Below, one piece after another: positions 26,148 through 34,912 of a stretch of DNA of 64,000 nucleotides; within the stretch, counting starts at the first letter, position 1; each line of letters begins with the position of its first letter. The notes beneath the pieces were generated by a model. It did not search any database. It was not told where the DNA came from and saw nothing but the letters and a program-made list of their open reading frames with translations. Origin of the DNA: UBA6522 sp965262365 (lineage in GTDB: Bacteria; Pseudomonadota; Gammaproteobacteria; Steroidobacterales; Rariloculaceae); the NCBI GenBank assembly GCA_965262365.1, contig OZ253541.1:3410001-3474000 (forward strand). Direction: 5' to 3'. The translations under genes and the position numbers were made by a program.

Positions 26148-26744
26148 TCAGTCGAGCTCACGGCGACCAGCCTGCACCGGATCGCTCTCGACCAGGGACA
26201 ACATGCCCTTCAGCGCGTGCGCCACGGCCTGACGGCGAATGGATTCCCGGTCGCCCGCAAAAACGCGACGTTGAGTAATGCCCGGCACGTCATGATCGGC
26301 AGCGTCTGCAGCGCTTTGATCGACAGCCGCCGTAGCGCTTCGATCGACAGCCGCCGCGGGACCGTCCCATCCGAACCAGACCGTGCCGACGGGCTTTTCC
26401 GGCGTGCCTCCGTCAGGCCCGGCCACGCCGCTGACGGCAACGGCGAACTCGGCGCCGCTCAGGACTCTGCCGGCTCGTGCCATGGCCGCAACGGCCGCTT
26501 CGCTCACCGCGCCCCGGGCGGTGAGAATCGCCTCGGGCACGCCGACGAGTTGGCGCTTTGCGTCGTTGGCATAGGTCACCCAACCCCAGCCGAACCACGC
26601 CGAACTGCCGGGAACGTCGGTCAGGGTCTTGGCAATCCAGCCGCCGGTGCAGGACTCCACACAGGCGACCCGGGCGCCCCTGGCACGCAGCGCCTCTCCC
26701 AGGTCAAGGGCCAGTGCGGTCAATGGGGCGTCGGAGGGAGTCAT
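26148..26744 (-). CDS. pncC: Nicotinamide-nucleotide amidohydrolase (CinA C-terminal domain)
   Basis: 198 residues, longer than the usual 160. The family core is clear: VACVESCTGGWIAKTLTDVPGSSAWF, then YANDAKRQLVGVPEAIL, then FAVAVSGVAGPDGGTPEKPVGTVWFG. It deamidates NMN to nicotinic-acid mononucleotide in NAD recycling. Between about residues 130 and 155 there is an Ala/Asp-rich insert encoded partly by two tandem 24-bp repeats (26,310-26,357). The insert replaces a surface loop and keeps the frame. It overlaps the upstream glycosyltransferase gene by 4 bp. Confidence 0.93.
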   Translation of the reverse strand: MTPSDAPLTALALDLGEALRARGARVACVESCTGGWIAKTLTDVPGSSAWFGWGWVTYANDAKRQLVGVPEAILTARGAVSEAAVAAMARAGRVLSGAEFAVAVSGVAGPDGGTPEKPVGTVWFGWDGPAAAVDRSATAAVDQSAADAADHDVPGITQRRVFAGDRESIRRQAVAHALKGMLSLVESDPVQAGRRELD

Positions 26745-27832
26745 TGTCGGGTACCCAGAACCCGATTGTAGACCTCCATGTAGCCTCGGCTCATGCGCTG
26801 GACGGAGAATCGGGACTGCACTCGCTCCCGGCCCGCACGGGCCAGTCGCAGGCGCAAGGCCTCATCGCCGAGCAATCGCAGTATGCCGTCGCGCAACGCG
26901 CGCGGGTCGCCTACCGCAAAGAGCAGTCCGCTCCGCTCGTGCTCGATGATGTCGGGAATTCCACCCGCATTGGATGCAACGACCGGTACGCCCGCGCTCA
27001 TCGCCTCGAGTACGGCTACCCCCAGGCCCTCCTGCAAGGCCGGATGCACCAGCATATCCAGGCCCGGCATGAGCGCCGCGAGATCGTCCCTGAATCCCGT
27101 GAGCCGTACACGCTCCGCGAGCCCGTATTCGGCGATCTGTCGACGCAGCACCCGCTCCTGCGGCCCGCGCCCGAAACAAAGCACCTGGACTTCGGGATGG
27201 CGCGCGATCACATCCGGCAAACAATCAAGAAGCAGGACGTGGCCCTTGCGAGGGATGAGTTGGGCGACGACACCGACGACCATGGATCCGGGCGGGATAC
27301 CGAAGTTCTCCGCCAATCGCGCTTGCGCGGCGGATTCGGGTCGATAGCGCCCGGTGTCCACGGCACTCGCCACCCTGACGACGCGGGCGGGATCCAGGCC
27401 CACGTGATCCACCAGTTCCGACTCCACTGCCGAGGAGATCGCCGCCACCACGCTGTAGGGCCGGTACTTGAACCGCGCCCACCACGCCGGCTCCCGGTTG
27501 TCCACGCGGCGCGTCAACACCGCGCGCGCTCCGGCCCGTCGCGCGCTCCTTCCGGCAACCAGGTCGGCCCCGCGCCGGGAATGCACATGCACGATGGCGG
27601 GTGCGTGAGCCTTGATCAGCTTCCTGAGCGGACCGGCCCAGAACACGTCGAGGTCACCGCCCATGGGCAACTCCACGACCGTGGCACCGCGAACCGCGGC
27701 TGCAATCTCGCTGCCACGCGCACAGACCAGTATGTTCTCGAACCCCTCGGCCCGCAGCCCCTCGATGAGGTAGCAGACCTGCCGCGCGCCACCGTACAGG
27801 TGCCGGCCGGCTTCGACGTGCATGATGCGCAT
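26741..27832 (-). CDS. Family 4 glycosyltransferase
   Basis: 363 residues from ATG 27832 (MRIMHVEAGRHLYGGARQ); an open extension to 28,108 overlaps the neighbouring gene and is unlikely. GT-B fold: the N-terminal acceptor domain (HAPAIVHVHSRRGADLV) is followed by the donor domain with VVGVVAQLIPRKGH and the family motif EGLGVAVLEAMSAGVPVVAS. These enzymes transfer a sugar from a nucleotide donor, usually to lipid-linked or lipopolysaccharide acceptors at the inner membrane. The acceptor cannot be told from sequence. It is translationally coupled to pncC downstream. Confidence 0.92.
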   Translation of the reverse strand: MRIMHVEAGRHLYGGARQVCYLIEGLRAEGFENILVCARGSEIAAAVRGATVVELPMGGDLDVFWAGPLRKLIKAHAPAIVHVHSRRGADLVAGRSARRAGARAVLTRRVDNREPAWWARFKYRPYSVVAAISSAVESELVDHVGLDPARVVRVASAVDTGRYRPESAAQARLAENFGIPPGSMVVGVVAQLIPRKGHVLLLDCLPDVIARHPEVQVLCFGRGPQERVLRRQIAEYGLAERVRLTGFRDDLAALMPGLDMLVHPALQEGLGVAVLEAMSAGVPVVASNAGGIPDIIEHERSGLLFAVGDPRALRDGILRLLGDEALRLRLARAGRERVQSRFSVQRMSRGYMEVYNRVLGTRQ

Positions 27833-27843
27833 GGGTCCCAGTC

Positions 27844-28458
27844 TCACTCGGCGCCGGCAAGCGAACTCCCGCAGCCGTCCGGAAAGCCGTTCATGACCAG
27901 GAGCCGGTTCCACAGCCGCGTGCGCTCTTCCGAACCGAGCGCGCGCGCCCAGTCCCAGGCAACCGCATAGTTTTCGCCCCAATTCACTTCGCCCGCCACC
28001 CGCTCGTCGGCAAAATCCTCGCCCCAGACGTCCACCCACACGCGATCCAGGACCAGAAACAGGGTCATGTGCCCATCGATGTCGTCCAGTCGCTGGGCGA
28101 GCTGCCACAGGTGGCGGTGGCCGAGCTCGTGGACCAGGGTGGATTTCTTCACGTCAAGCATGTAGCTGGCGCGAAGACGCATCGGGTGATCGGGCCCGCC
28201 GGAGTGACTGACCGCATCGTCCACAACGGCCGTCACACTGGATTCCGCAAACGGCAAACAGGTCCGGGCCTCGAGCGAGGCCACGATGCGTTCTCCGTCC
28301 TCATCCCAAATCTCCCGGTACGCACGGGCAGCGTACGGCAGCGCCGCGGTGGCCGGGATGAAGACGACTTCCGGCTGCGCCTGCGTACCGCCCGTGGCGA
28401 ACATCAGGATCGCAGGAACAATCCAACCCGGCGGAAGCCGGTTCCATCGCATCGACAC
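27844..28458 (-). CDS. Exported protein with HExxH metalloprotease-like motif
   Basis: 204 residues from ATG 28458. A signal peptide (WIVPAILMFATGGTQAQ) implies export. HELGH at residues 110-114 sits in a helix (KKSTLVHELGHRHLWQL), as in zinc peptidases, and several acidic residues downstream could supply a third ligand. Three cysteines are present. I do not recognise the family. It ends 11 bp before the glycosyltransferase gene on the same strand and is divergent from mutS. A small periplasmic peptidase is the simplest reading; a non-catalytic zinc protein is also possible. Confidence 0.65.
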   Translation of the reverse strand: MSMRWNRLPPGWIVPAILMFATGGTQAQPEVVFIPATAALPYAARAYREIWDEDGERIVASLEARTCLPFAESSVTAVVDDAVSHSGGPDHPMRLRASYMLDVKKSTLVHELGHRHLWQLAQRLDDIDGHMTLFLVLDRVWVDVWGEDFADERVAGEVNWGENYAVAWDWARALGSEERTRLWNRLLVMNGFPDGCGSSLAGAE

Positions 28459-28587
28459 GCTCTCGGTTACGGCACCAACGAGGAATCCTCAGGCAGCCTG
28501 CCCGTACAGTCAACCCCGGGAAACGCTCCGATACGGCGAGCCCGAAGCCGATTACAATGTCCGCGTCTCGCCGAACCCGACAAGTCC

Positions 28588-31164
28588 TTGAGCAAACCTC
28601 ATACCCCCATGATGCAGCAGTACCTGGGTATCAAGTCCCAGCATCCGGATGTGCTGCTGTTCTACCGGATGGGCGATTTCTACGAACTGTTCTTCGACGA
28701 CGCCCGCCGGGCCGCCAAATTGATGGACATCGCATTGACCAGCCGCGGGCAGTCCGGCGGCGAGCCCATACCCATGGCGGGTGTACCGGTGCGTGCGGCG
28801 GACAACTACCTGGGCCGGCTTGTGCGCCTGGGCGAGTCCGTGGCCATCTGCGAGCAGATCGGCGATCCCAGGGCGAGCAAGGGTCCCGTGGCCCGGGAAG
28901 TCGTACGCATCATCACCCCGGGGACGCTGACCGAAGACGCCCTGCTGGACTCGAGACGGGCGTCGCACCTGGCAGCGATCACCCTGGACCGCACCGGCGC
29001 CATCGGCCTGGCCTGGCTCGACATGGCCAGCGGCCGGTTCGCCATAGCCGAACTTGCGGACGGCGACTCGCTCCGAGGCGAACTGGAGCGTTTGAGACCG
29101 GCGGAAATTCTGCTCGCCGAAGACGCCCGCCGGCCCGACTGGCTGGCGGATTTCGACGGCCTGCGGGAACGGCCGCCCTGGCATTTCGACCCGGAAGCCG
29201 CCGAGCGGTCGCTGTGTCGACAGTTCGGGACCCGCGATCTGTCCGGGTTCGATGCCGAGGACGCACCGGCGGCGGTGGGTGCGGCCGGATGCCTGATGCA
29301 GTACATCAAGGACACACAGCGCTCCGCGGCGCCCCACATTCGGGGACTGGTTCGGGAACGACGGGAGGAGGCGATCGTCATGGACGCCGCTACTCGCCGC
29401 AACCTGGAGATCGAGGCCACCGCGGCCGATCGCAACGAGTCCTCCCTGGTGGGGCTCATGGATCGCTGCGCCACGCCCATGGGCAGCCGGCTCCTGAGGC
29501 ACTGGATCAACCGCCCGATACGTGACCGGGAGGCTCTGCGGCAGCGCCAGCAGGCCATCGAGTCGCTGATCCACGCCGGCGCCGCCGAATCCCTGCGAAC
29601 GACGTTACGGGATATCGGCGACATGGAGCGGATTCTGACCCGTGTTGGCCTGCGCTCGGCACGGCCGCGGGACCTGGCGCAGTTGCGGCACGCCCTGCGC
29701 GAACTGCCCGGCGTGACCGCATCGGTCGGTCGGCTGGATTCACCTCGCCTGGACACGCTCGTTCAAAGCTGCGGCGTACACGCCGCCCAACTCGATCTTC
29801 TCGACAGGGCCATCGTCGCCGAACCGCCAGTGACGCTGAAGGACGGCGGCATGATCGCTGCAGGCTACGATGCCCAACTGGACGAACTGCAAGCCATCAG
29901 CGCCGATGCCAGCCAGTTCCTCGACGACTTCGAGCAGCGCGAGCGCGAGCGCACCGGGATTACCAACCTCAGGGTGGGTTACAACCGGGTCCACGGTTAC
30001 TACATCGAGATCAGCAAGGCACAGGCCCGGCATGCGCCCGACGACTACGTCAGGCGCCAGACGCTGAAGGGTAACGAGCGCTTCATCGCCCCCGATCTCA
30101 AGAACTTCGAAGACAAGATCCTCAGCTCCAGGGAGCGCGCGCTGGCTCGGGAGCGCGCTCTTTACGACGGGGTCCTGGAAGCACTCAACGAACACCTGAC
30201 CGAATTGCAGCAGACTGCGGAATGCATCGCCGAGTTCGACGTGCTGGGCAACCTGGCGGAGCGCGCCGTGGCGATGAACCTGAGCAAGCCCGAGTTGAGC
30301 GACGATCCGGAACTCCGCTACGTGTCCGGGCGTCACCTGGCGGTGGAACAGGCGAGTTCCGAGCCCTTCGTACCCAACGACCTCGTGCTCAACGACCGCC
30401 GGCGGATGCTGATCATCACCGGGCCCAACATGGGCGGCAAATCCACCTACATGCGCCAGACCGCCCTCATCGCCATTCTCGCGCACGTTGGCAGCTTCGT
30501 GCCGGCGGACGAGGCGCGCATCGGCCCCATCGACCGGATTTTTACTCGCGTGGGCGCCTCCGACGACCTCTCCGGCGGGCGCTCCACCTTCATGGTGGAA
30601 ATGACCGAAACGGCCAACATTCTCAACAACGCCACCTCCTCAAGCCTGGTCCTGATGGACGAGGTTGGGCGCGGCACCAGCACCTTCGACGGCCTGTCGC
30701 TGGCGTGGGCCGCGGCGCGGCACATCGCCCGCGAATCCCGCGCATTCACCCTCTTCGCGACCCACTATTTCGAGCTGACCGGACTGCCCGAGCAACTCCC
30801 CGACTGTGCCAACGTGCACCTGGACGCCGCCGAACACGGCGACGACCTGATCTTTCTCCACAGCGTCAAGGAAGGCCCCGCCAACCAGAGCTACGGGCTG
30901 CAGGTGGCACGCCTGGCCGGGGTCCCGGCGAGGGTTGTCGCGGACGCGCGGCACTACCTGGCCGCTCTGGAAGCGCGCGAGCACGGTTCGGGCGATCATC
31001 CGCAGGTTGAGCTGCCGCTGCATGGGCCGGAACCTGCGGCGGCTCCGGTGGAAGAAGACCCCATTCGACTGCGACTTCGTGAGGTGAACCCGGACGCGCT
31101 CACGCCGCGGCAGGCGTTGGAACTTTTGTACGAGCTTGCGGCGGTGGAGAGAAAAAATTCGTAG
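28588..31164 (+). CDS. mutS: DNA mismatch repair protein MutS
   Basis: 858 residues if TTG 28588 is the start, giving MSKPHTPMMQQYLGIK, aligned with the E. coli N-terminus; ATG 28609 or 28612 would remove conserved residues. The mismatch-reading Phe-x-Glu is present in FYRMGDFYELF. Connector, lever and clamp domains follow, then the ABC-type ATPase with Walker A GPNMGGKS (about 612-619), the ST...DELGRG-like segment DEVGRGTSTFDG, and the C-terminal helix-turn-helix. It recognises mispairs and recruits MutL. Length matches E. coli (853). Confidence 0.97.
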   Translation: MSKPHTPMMQQYLGIKSQHPDVLLFYRMGDFYELFFDDARRAAKLMDIALTSRGQSGGEPIPMAGVPVRAADNYLGRLVRLGESVAICEQIGDPRASKGPVAREVVRIITPGTLTEDALLDSRRASHLAAITLDRTGAIGLAWLDMASGRFAIAELADGDSLRGELERLRPAEILLAEDARRPDWLADFDGLRERPPWHFDPEAAERSLCRQFGTRDLSGFDAEDAPAAVGAAGCLMQYIKDTQRSAAPHIRGLVRERREEAIVMDAATRRNLEIEATAADRNESSLVGLMDRCATPMGSRLLRHWINRPIRDREALRQRQQAIESLIHAGAAESLRTTLRDIGDMERILTRVGLRSARPRDLAQLRHALRELPGVTASVGRLDSPRLDTLVQSCGVHAAQLDLLDRAIVAEPPVTLKDGGMIAAGYDAQLDELQAISADASQFLDDFEQRERERTGITNLRVGYNRVHGYYIEISKAQARHAPDDYVRRQTLKGNERFIAPDLKNFEDKILSSRERALARERALYDGVLEALNEHLTELQQTAECIAEFDVLGNLAERAVAMNLSKPELSDDPELRYVSGRHLAVEQASSEPFVPNDLVLNDRRRMLIITGPNMGGKSTYMRQTALIAILAHVGSFVPADEARIGPIDRIFTRVGASDDLSGGRSTFMVEMTETANILNNATSSSLVLMDEVGRGTSTFDGLSLAWAAARHIARESRAFTLFATHYFELTGLPEQLPDCANVHLDAAEHGDDLIFLHSVKEGPANQSYGLQVARLAGVPARVVADARHYLAALEAREHGSGDHPQVELPLHGPEPAAAPVEEDPIRLRLREVNPDALTPRQALELLYELAAVERKNS

Positions 31165-31214
31165 TCTGTGCACCGCGTCGCGAGCCCGACCATCTGGCGG
31201 CGAGCGTCCGGCGA

Positions 31215-31757
31215 TCAGCAGCGATCTCCAGCGGTGGTTCGCAACCGCTCCAATGCCTCCCGATTTGTCCATGAGGTGACCTTACGGATGGCTTCCTCCA
31301 GGCCCATCCAGCGATAGGCGACGTGTTCTGCGCTGTTTAGAGTCACATCACATGTCTCAGCTAGCTCCAGATACAGCAGATGCTCCAGGTTCTCGGTGAC
31401 GCCGGACGCGTATCGGTGCCGCCACTCGGGAAGTATCGGGAAACGGTTGCTGACGCTCGTGTGCATCAGCAACGGCGGCCGGGGTTGGTGGACTCCTTCC
31501 ACGTGGGAACCAGATACGCCTGCGGCATCCGGCGCCGGTGCTACGCAGACCAGCCCCGTTTCCTCACGCAATTCCCGCACTGCGGCGGCGGTGAGTTCCT
31601 CGCCCCAGCGTAGCGTGCCTGTAACCGACTGCCAAAAGCCCCTCGGGGTGACGCGCTCGAGCAGCAGGCATTCGAGACTTGGCGTATGCACAACCACCAG
31701 GACGGATTCGGGGCGCTTGAACTCCCACACAATCAGGCCCCGATGCTTCGCCGACAT
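31215..31757 (-). CDS. nudB: Dihydroneopterin triphosphate diphosphatase (Nudix)
   Basis: 180 residues from ATG 31757; GTG 31802, overlapping the aspS stop, is an alternative. NudB-like start EFKRPESVLVVVHT, then the Nudix box region GTLRWGEELTAAAVRELREETGL (Gx5Ex7REUxEExGU), residues about 55-77. It removes pyrophosphate from dihydroneopterin triphosphate in folate synthesis. It follows aspS on the same strand, the conserved gammaproteobacterial neighbour, and converges with mutS. Confidence 0.9.
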   Translation of the reverse strand: MSAKHRGLIVWEFKRPESVLVVVHTPSLECLLLERVTPRGFWQSVTGTLRWGEELTAAAVRELREETGLVCVAPAPDAAGVSGSHVEGVHQPRPPLLMHTSVSNRFPILPEWRHRYASGVTENLEHLLYLELAETCDVTLNSAEHVAYRWMGLEEAIRKVTSWTNREALERLRTTAGDRC

Positions 31758-31788
31758 TCGATCATGGACGGTGCCTTGGCACGGACTG

Positions 31789-33555
31789 CTAGTGCTTGGC
31801 ACGCAGCCGTATGCCCACCTCCCTGAGTTGAGCGGCGCTTGCGGGACTGGGCGCGCCGGTCAGCGGGTCGCTCGCGGTCTGGGTCTTGGGGAAGGCGATG
31901 ACCTCGCGGATGCTGTCGACACCGGCCATCAGCATCACCAGCCGGTCCAGCCCGAAGGCGATGCCGCCGTGGGGCGGGCAACCGTATTCCATCGCCTGCA
32001 GCAGGAAGCCGAACTTCTCGTTGGCCTCCTCCTCGCCGATGCCGAGCAACTCGAATACCGCGGACTGCATCGCCGGCGTGTGGATACGAATCGATCCGCC
32101 GCCGATCTCTATCCCGTTGAGCACCATGTCGTAGGCGCGGGACAGCGTGTTGCCCGGATCCGCAAGCAGTGCAGCCGGGTCGTCGGTGCACGGCGCGGTG
32201 AAGGGATGGTGAGATGGGGTCCAACCACCCTGACCGTCGACCGCAAACAGCGGAAAATCCACCACCCAGAGCGGCGCCCAGCCCTCACGAATCAAGCCGC
32301 GGTCGCGGCCAAGCTGCTGGCGAACGGCGCTCAGCGTATCGTTGACGACCTGCGTCTTGCCCGCACCGAAGAAGACGATGTCGCCGTTCTCTGCACCGGC
32401 GCGATCCAGCACGGCGGTCACCACCTCGTCGGGTAGGAACTTCAGTATCGGCGACTGCAGTTTGCCCGCGGTGCGGTCGATCACCTTGATCCAGGCCAGA
32501 CCCCTGGCGCCGTGGCGCGCGGCGAGTTCCGTATAGCCGTCGATGGCCCCGCGGCTCAGGTCCGCCCCTCCGGGCAACCGCAATACCGCCACTCGGCTAC
32601 CGGGATCGGCGGCGGGGCCGGCAAAGACCCTGAATTCCACGCCGCGCATCAGGTCGCCCACTTCCGTCATCACCAACGGATTGCGAAGATCCGGTGCATC
32701 GCTGCCGTAGCGTTCCGTCGCCTCCCGATAGCTCAGCCGCGGCAGCGGATTCGGCAGTTCGACGTCCAGCGCTATCCTGAACGCATGCCGTACGAGATCC
32801 TCCATCGCCGTCATGATCGCCTCTTCCTCCATGAAGGAAGTCTCGATGTCCACCTGGGTGAACTCGGGCTGGCGGTCGGCGCGCAAGTCCTCGTCCCTGA
32901 AACACTTGACGATCTGGTAGTAGCGGTCGAAGCCCGACATCATCAGCAACTGTTTCAGGAGTTGCGGCGACTGCGGCAGGGCGAAGAACCGGCCCGGATG
33001 CGTCCGGCTCGGAACCAGATAATCACGCGCGCCCTCGGGCGTCGTCCTGGTGAGTACCGGCGTCTCAATCTCCATGAAGCCGTTGTCATCGAGGAATCCC
33101 CGAATCGATCGCGCCACGGCATGGCGCAAGCGCAGGTTGCGCTGCATGTCTTCGCGTCTCAGGTCGAGATAGCGGTAGCGAAGCCGCAGTTCTTCCCCGG
33201 CGTGCTCCTCGTGATGAAAGGGCGGCGTCCTTGCCCGGTTGAGAACCGTGAGTTCAGCGGCCTCGAGCTCCACTTCACCGGTGGCCATATCCGGATTGAC
33301 CGTACCCTCGGGCCGCTCCCGCACGCGCCCGCGCACCGCGAGCACGTACTCGCCGCGAAGGCGTTCGGCTTCCGCAAAGGTGTCGGGATCGCCGGGGTCG
33401 AAGACCACCTGCAACAGCCCCTCCCGATCCCGCAGGTCCACGAAGATGACGCCGCCGTGGTCGCGGCGCCGGTGCACCCAGCCGGCGACGGCGATCTCCT
33501 CGCCAACGTGGGAGCGGTCCACCTGACCGCAGTAGTGGCTGCGCATGGGATTCAA
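31789..33555 (-). CDS. aspS: Aspartyl-tRNA synthetase
   Basis: 588 residues from ATG 33555, the bacterial length. The N-terminal OB-fold anticodon-binding domain (GWVHRRRDHGGVIFVDLRDREG) is followed by class II motif 2 (FRDEDLRADRQPEFTQVD), the GAD insertion domain, and motif 3 (GIAFGLDRLVMLMAG). It attaches aspartate to tRNA-Asp. Whether it also charges tRNA-Asn depends on the presence of asnS and gatCAB elsewhere. It is part of the fmdB-DUF502-aspS-nudB run. Confidence 0.98.
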   Translation of the reverse strand: MNPMRSHYCGQVDRSHVGEEIAVAGWVHRRRDHGGVIFVDLRDREGLLQVVFDPGDPDTFAEAERLRGEYVLAVRGRVRERPEGTVNPDMATGEVELEAAELTVLNRARTPPFHHEEHAGEELRLRYRYLDLRREDMQRNLRLRHAVARSIRGFLDDNGFMEIETPVLTRTTPEGARDYLVPSRTHPGRFFALPQSPQLLKQLLMMSGFDRYYQIVKCFRDEDLRADRQPEFTQVDIETSFMEEEAIMTAMEDLVRHAFRIALDVELPNPLPRLSYREATERYGSDAPDLRNPLVMTEVGDLMRGVEFRVFAGPAADPGSRVAVLRLPGGADLSRGAIDGYTELAARHGARGLAWIKVIDRTAGKLQSPILKFLPDEVVTAVLDRAGAENGDIVFFGAGKTQVVNDTLSAVRQQLGRDRGLIREGWAPLWVVDFPLFAVDGQGGWTPSHHPFTAPCTDDPAALLADPGNTLSRAYDMVLNGIEIGGGSIRIHTPAMQSAVFELLGIGEEEANEKFGFLLQAMEYGCPPHGGIAFGLDRLVMLMAGVDSIREVIAFPKTQTASDPLTGAPSPASAAQLREVGIRLRAKH

Positions 33556-33617
33556 CCTTGTATCAATGCCGGGCCGTGAAGCCGGCGGATGCTACGGCGA
33601 AGCGGCCGAGCCTGCAA

Positions 33618-34241
33618 TTACCGGCCCGGGTGAACAGGATGCCACTCCGGCACCACCACGCCCAGGGAGATGATCATCTTCAATGCCTCTTCCACCGACA
33701 TGTCCAGTTCCAGCACGTCCTCGGCGGGCACGAACAGCATGAAGCCCGAAGTGGGATTCGGGGTGGTGGGAAGAAATACCGTAATCAATTCCCGGTCGGC
33801 CCTGGACTCTGCTTCCGGCGGGTGGTCCGAGGTCTGGAAACACAGGCTGTAGAGATCCTTGCGGGGGTATTCGATCAGCAGCACCTTCTTGAACGATTCG
33901 CTCGAGTCGCTCAGCACCAGTTCGGAAAACCGCTTGACGGCGCCGTAGACGGTGCGCACCAGCGGAATCCGCGCCACCAGGGATTCGTAGGAATTGACCA
34001 GGCGGCGGCCGATCAGGTTGGCCGCCAGCACCCCGGTCAAGACCAGCACCACGAGCGCCAGCACCGCCCCAAGGCCCGGGATCCGGAAACCGAGCAGTTC
34101 TTCGGGGCGATAAGGCGGCGGAATCAGGAACAGCACGCGATCCATGAGGTCGATCAGGAACGCGACAATCAGAATCGTCGCGCCGATCGGCAGCCAGACC
34201 AGGAGTCCGGCGACAATGTAACGGCGTATTCGTACGATCAA
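33618..34241 (-). CDS. DUF502 family membrane protein
   Basis: 207 residues from TTG 34241 (MIVRIRRYIVAGLLVWLPIGATI); the frame is open further upstream but there it overlaps fmdB out of frame. Two membrane helices are seen near residues 10-30 and 52-75 (VLALVVLVLTGVLAANLIG), followed by a conserved soluble C-terminal domain (IPLVRTVYGAVKRF, then VFLPTTPNPTSGFMLFVP). The biochemical role of the family is unknown. It is almost always found between fmdB and aspS in gammaproteobacteria. The start lies 16 bp beyond the fmdB stop. Confidence 0.9.
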   Translation of the reverse strand: MIVRIRRYIVAGLLVWLPIGATILIVAFLIDLMDRVLFLIPPPYRPEELLGFRIPGLGAVLALVVLVLTGVLAANLIGRRLVNSYESLVARIPLVRTVYGAVKRFSELVLSDSSESFKKVLLIEYPRKDLYSLCFQTSDHPPEAESRADRELITVFLPTTPNPTSGFMLFVPAEDVLELDMSVEEALKMIISLGVVVPEWHPVHPGR

Positions 34242-34257
34242 GTCGACCTCGCCCGAA

Positions 34258-34677
34258 TCAGGCGGCGGCGCTGCCGGAACTGCGCCCGGAGCGCGACGTC
34301 GATTTCGAGCCGGCGCCGGACTTGCCTGAGGCCTTTTCCGACTTCGAGCCGTCACCCTTCCCGGTCGTACTCTCGCGTTTTTCGGACTTGCCCTCGCCCG
34401 TTCCGGACTTGCCATCACTCTTCGTGGGCTCTCCCTTGTCCTTCCCGGCGGGAGCATCGTCCGGACGATCGACCAGGTTCCGCCTGGTCTCCTTGTCGGA
34501 CTTGAAATCCGTCTCGTACCACCCCTTGCCCTTGAGCCTGAAGTTCGGCGCGGAGACCAGCCGCCGCAGTGCGGACTGCTCGCATGCGGGGCAATCCCTG
34601 AGCGGATCGTCGGCTATTTTCTGCAGGGCATCCAGATAGTGCCCGCAAGCATCGCAACGGTACTCGTAAATCGGCAT
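34258..34677 (-). CDS. FmdB-family zinc ribbon protein
   Basis: 139 residues from ATG 34677 with AGGAGG upstream. The first 65 residues are the FmdB zinc ribbon: MPIYEYRCDACGH, then RDCPACEQSALRRLVSAP, two CxxC pairs binding one zinc. The rest is a long low-complexity tail of Lys, Ser, Gly and Glu (repeated GKS, SEK and GTGEGK-like pieces), probably disordered. The family is regarded as putative regulatory, without a firm biochemical role. It is first in the run leading to aspS. The tail is longer than usual for the family. Confidence 0.9.
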   Translation of the reverse strand: MPIYEYRCDACGHYLDALQKIADDPLRDCPACEQSALRRLVSAPNFRLKGKGWYETDFKSDKETRRNLVDRPDDAPAGKDKGEPTKSDGKSGTGEGKSEKRESTTGKGDGSKSEKASGKSGAGSKSTSRSGRSSGSAAA

Positions 34678-34912
34678 GCTTCCGCCTCCTGTTCCGTCCC
34701 GTCCCGGACCATCCCGGACCCGCAAAACCCGCATAGATTGGCACTTCATGGCCATTCGGCGCAACCGCCCGAAGTGGCGGTTCACGGCGGTTTCGCCAAT
34801 CCGAACGCAATGTCGCTCCCTCCACGGGAGTCGTTACGTCAGTAGATGGGGGTGGGTACGGGTAATATCAATCGGCATTCATGTCGATAGCCCTGCGGCA
34901 CATCGCGGACGA

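Noticed and set aside
28069..28587. Extending mutS upstream to 28,069
   Set aside because: The extra 173 residues overlap the HELGH gene and are absent from MutS; the known N-terminus begins at 28,588.
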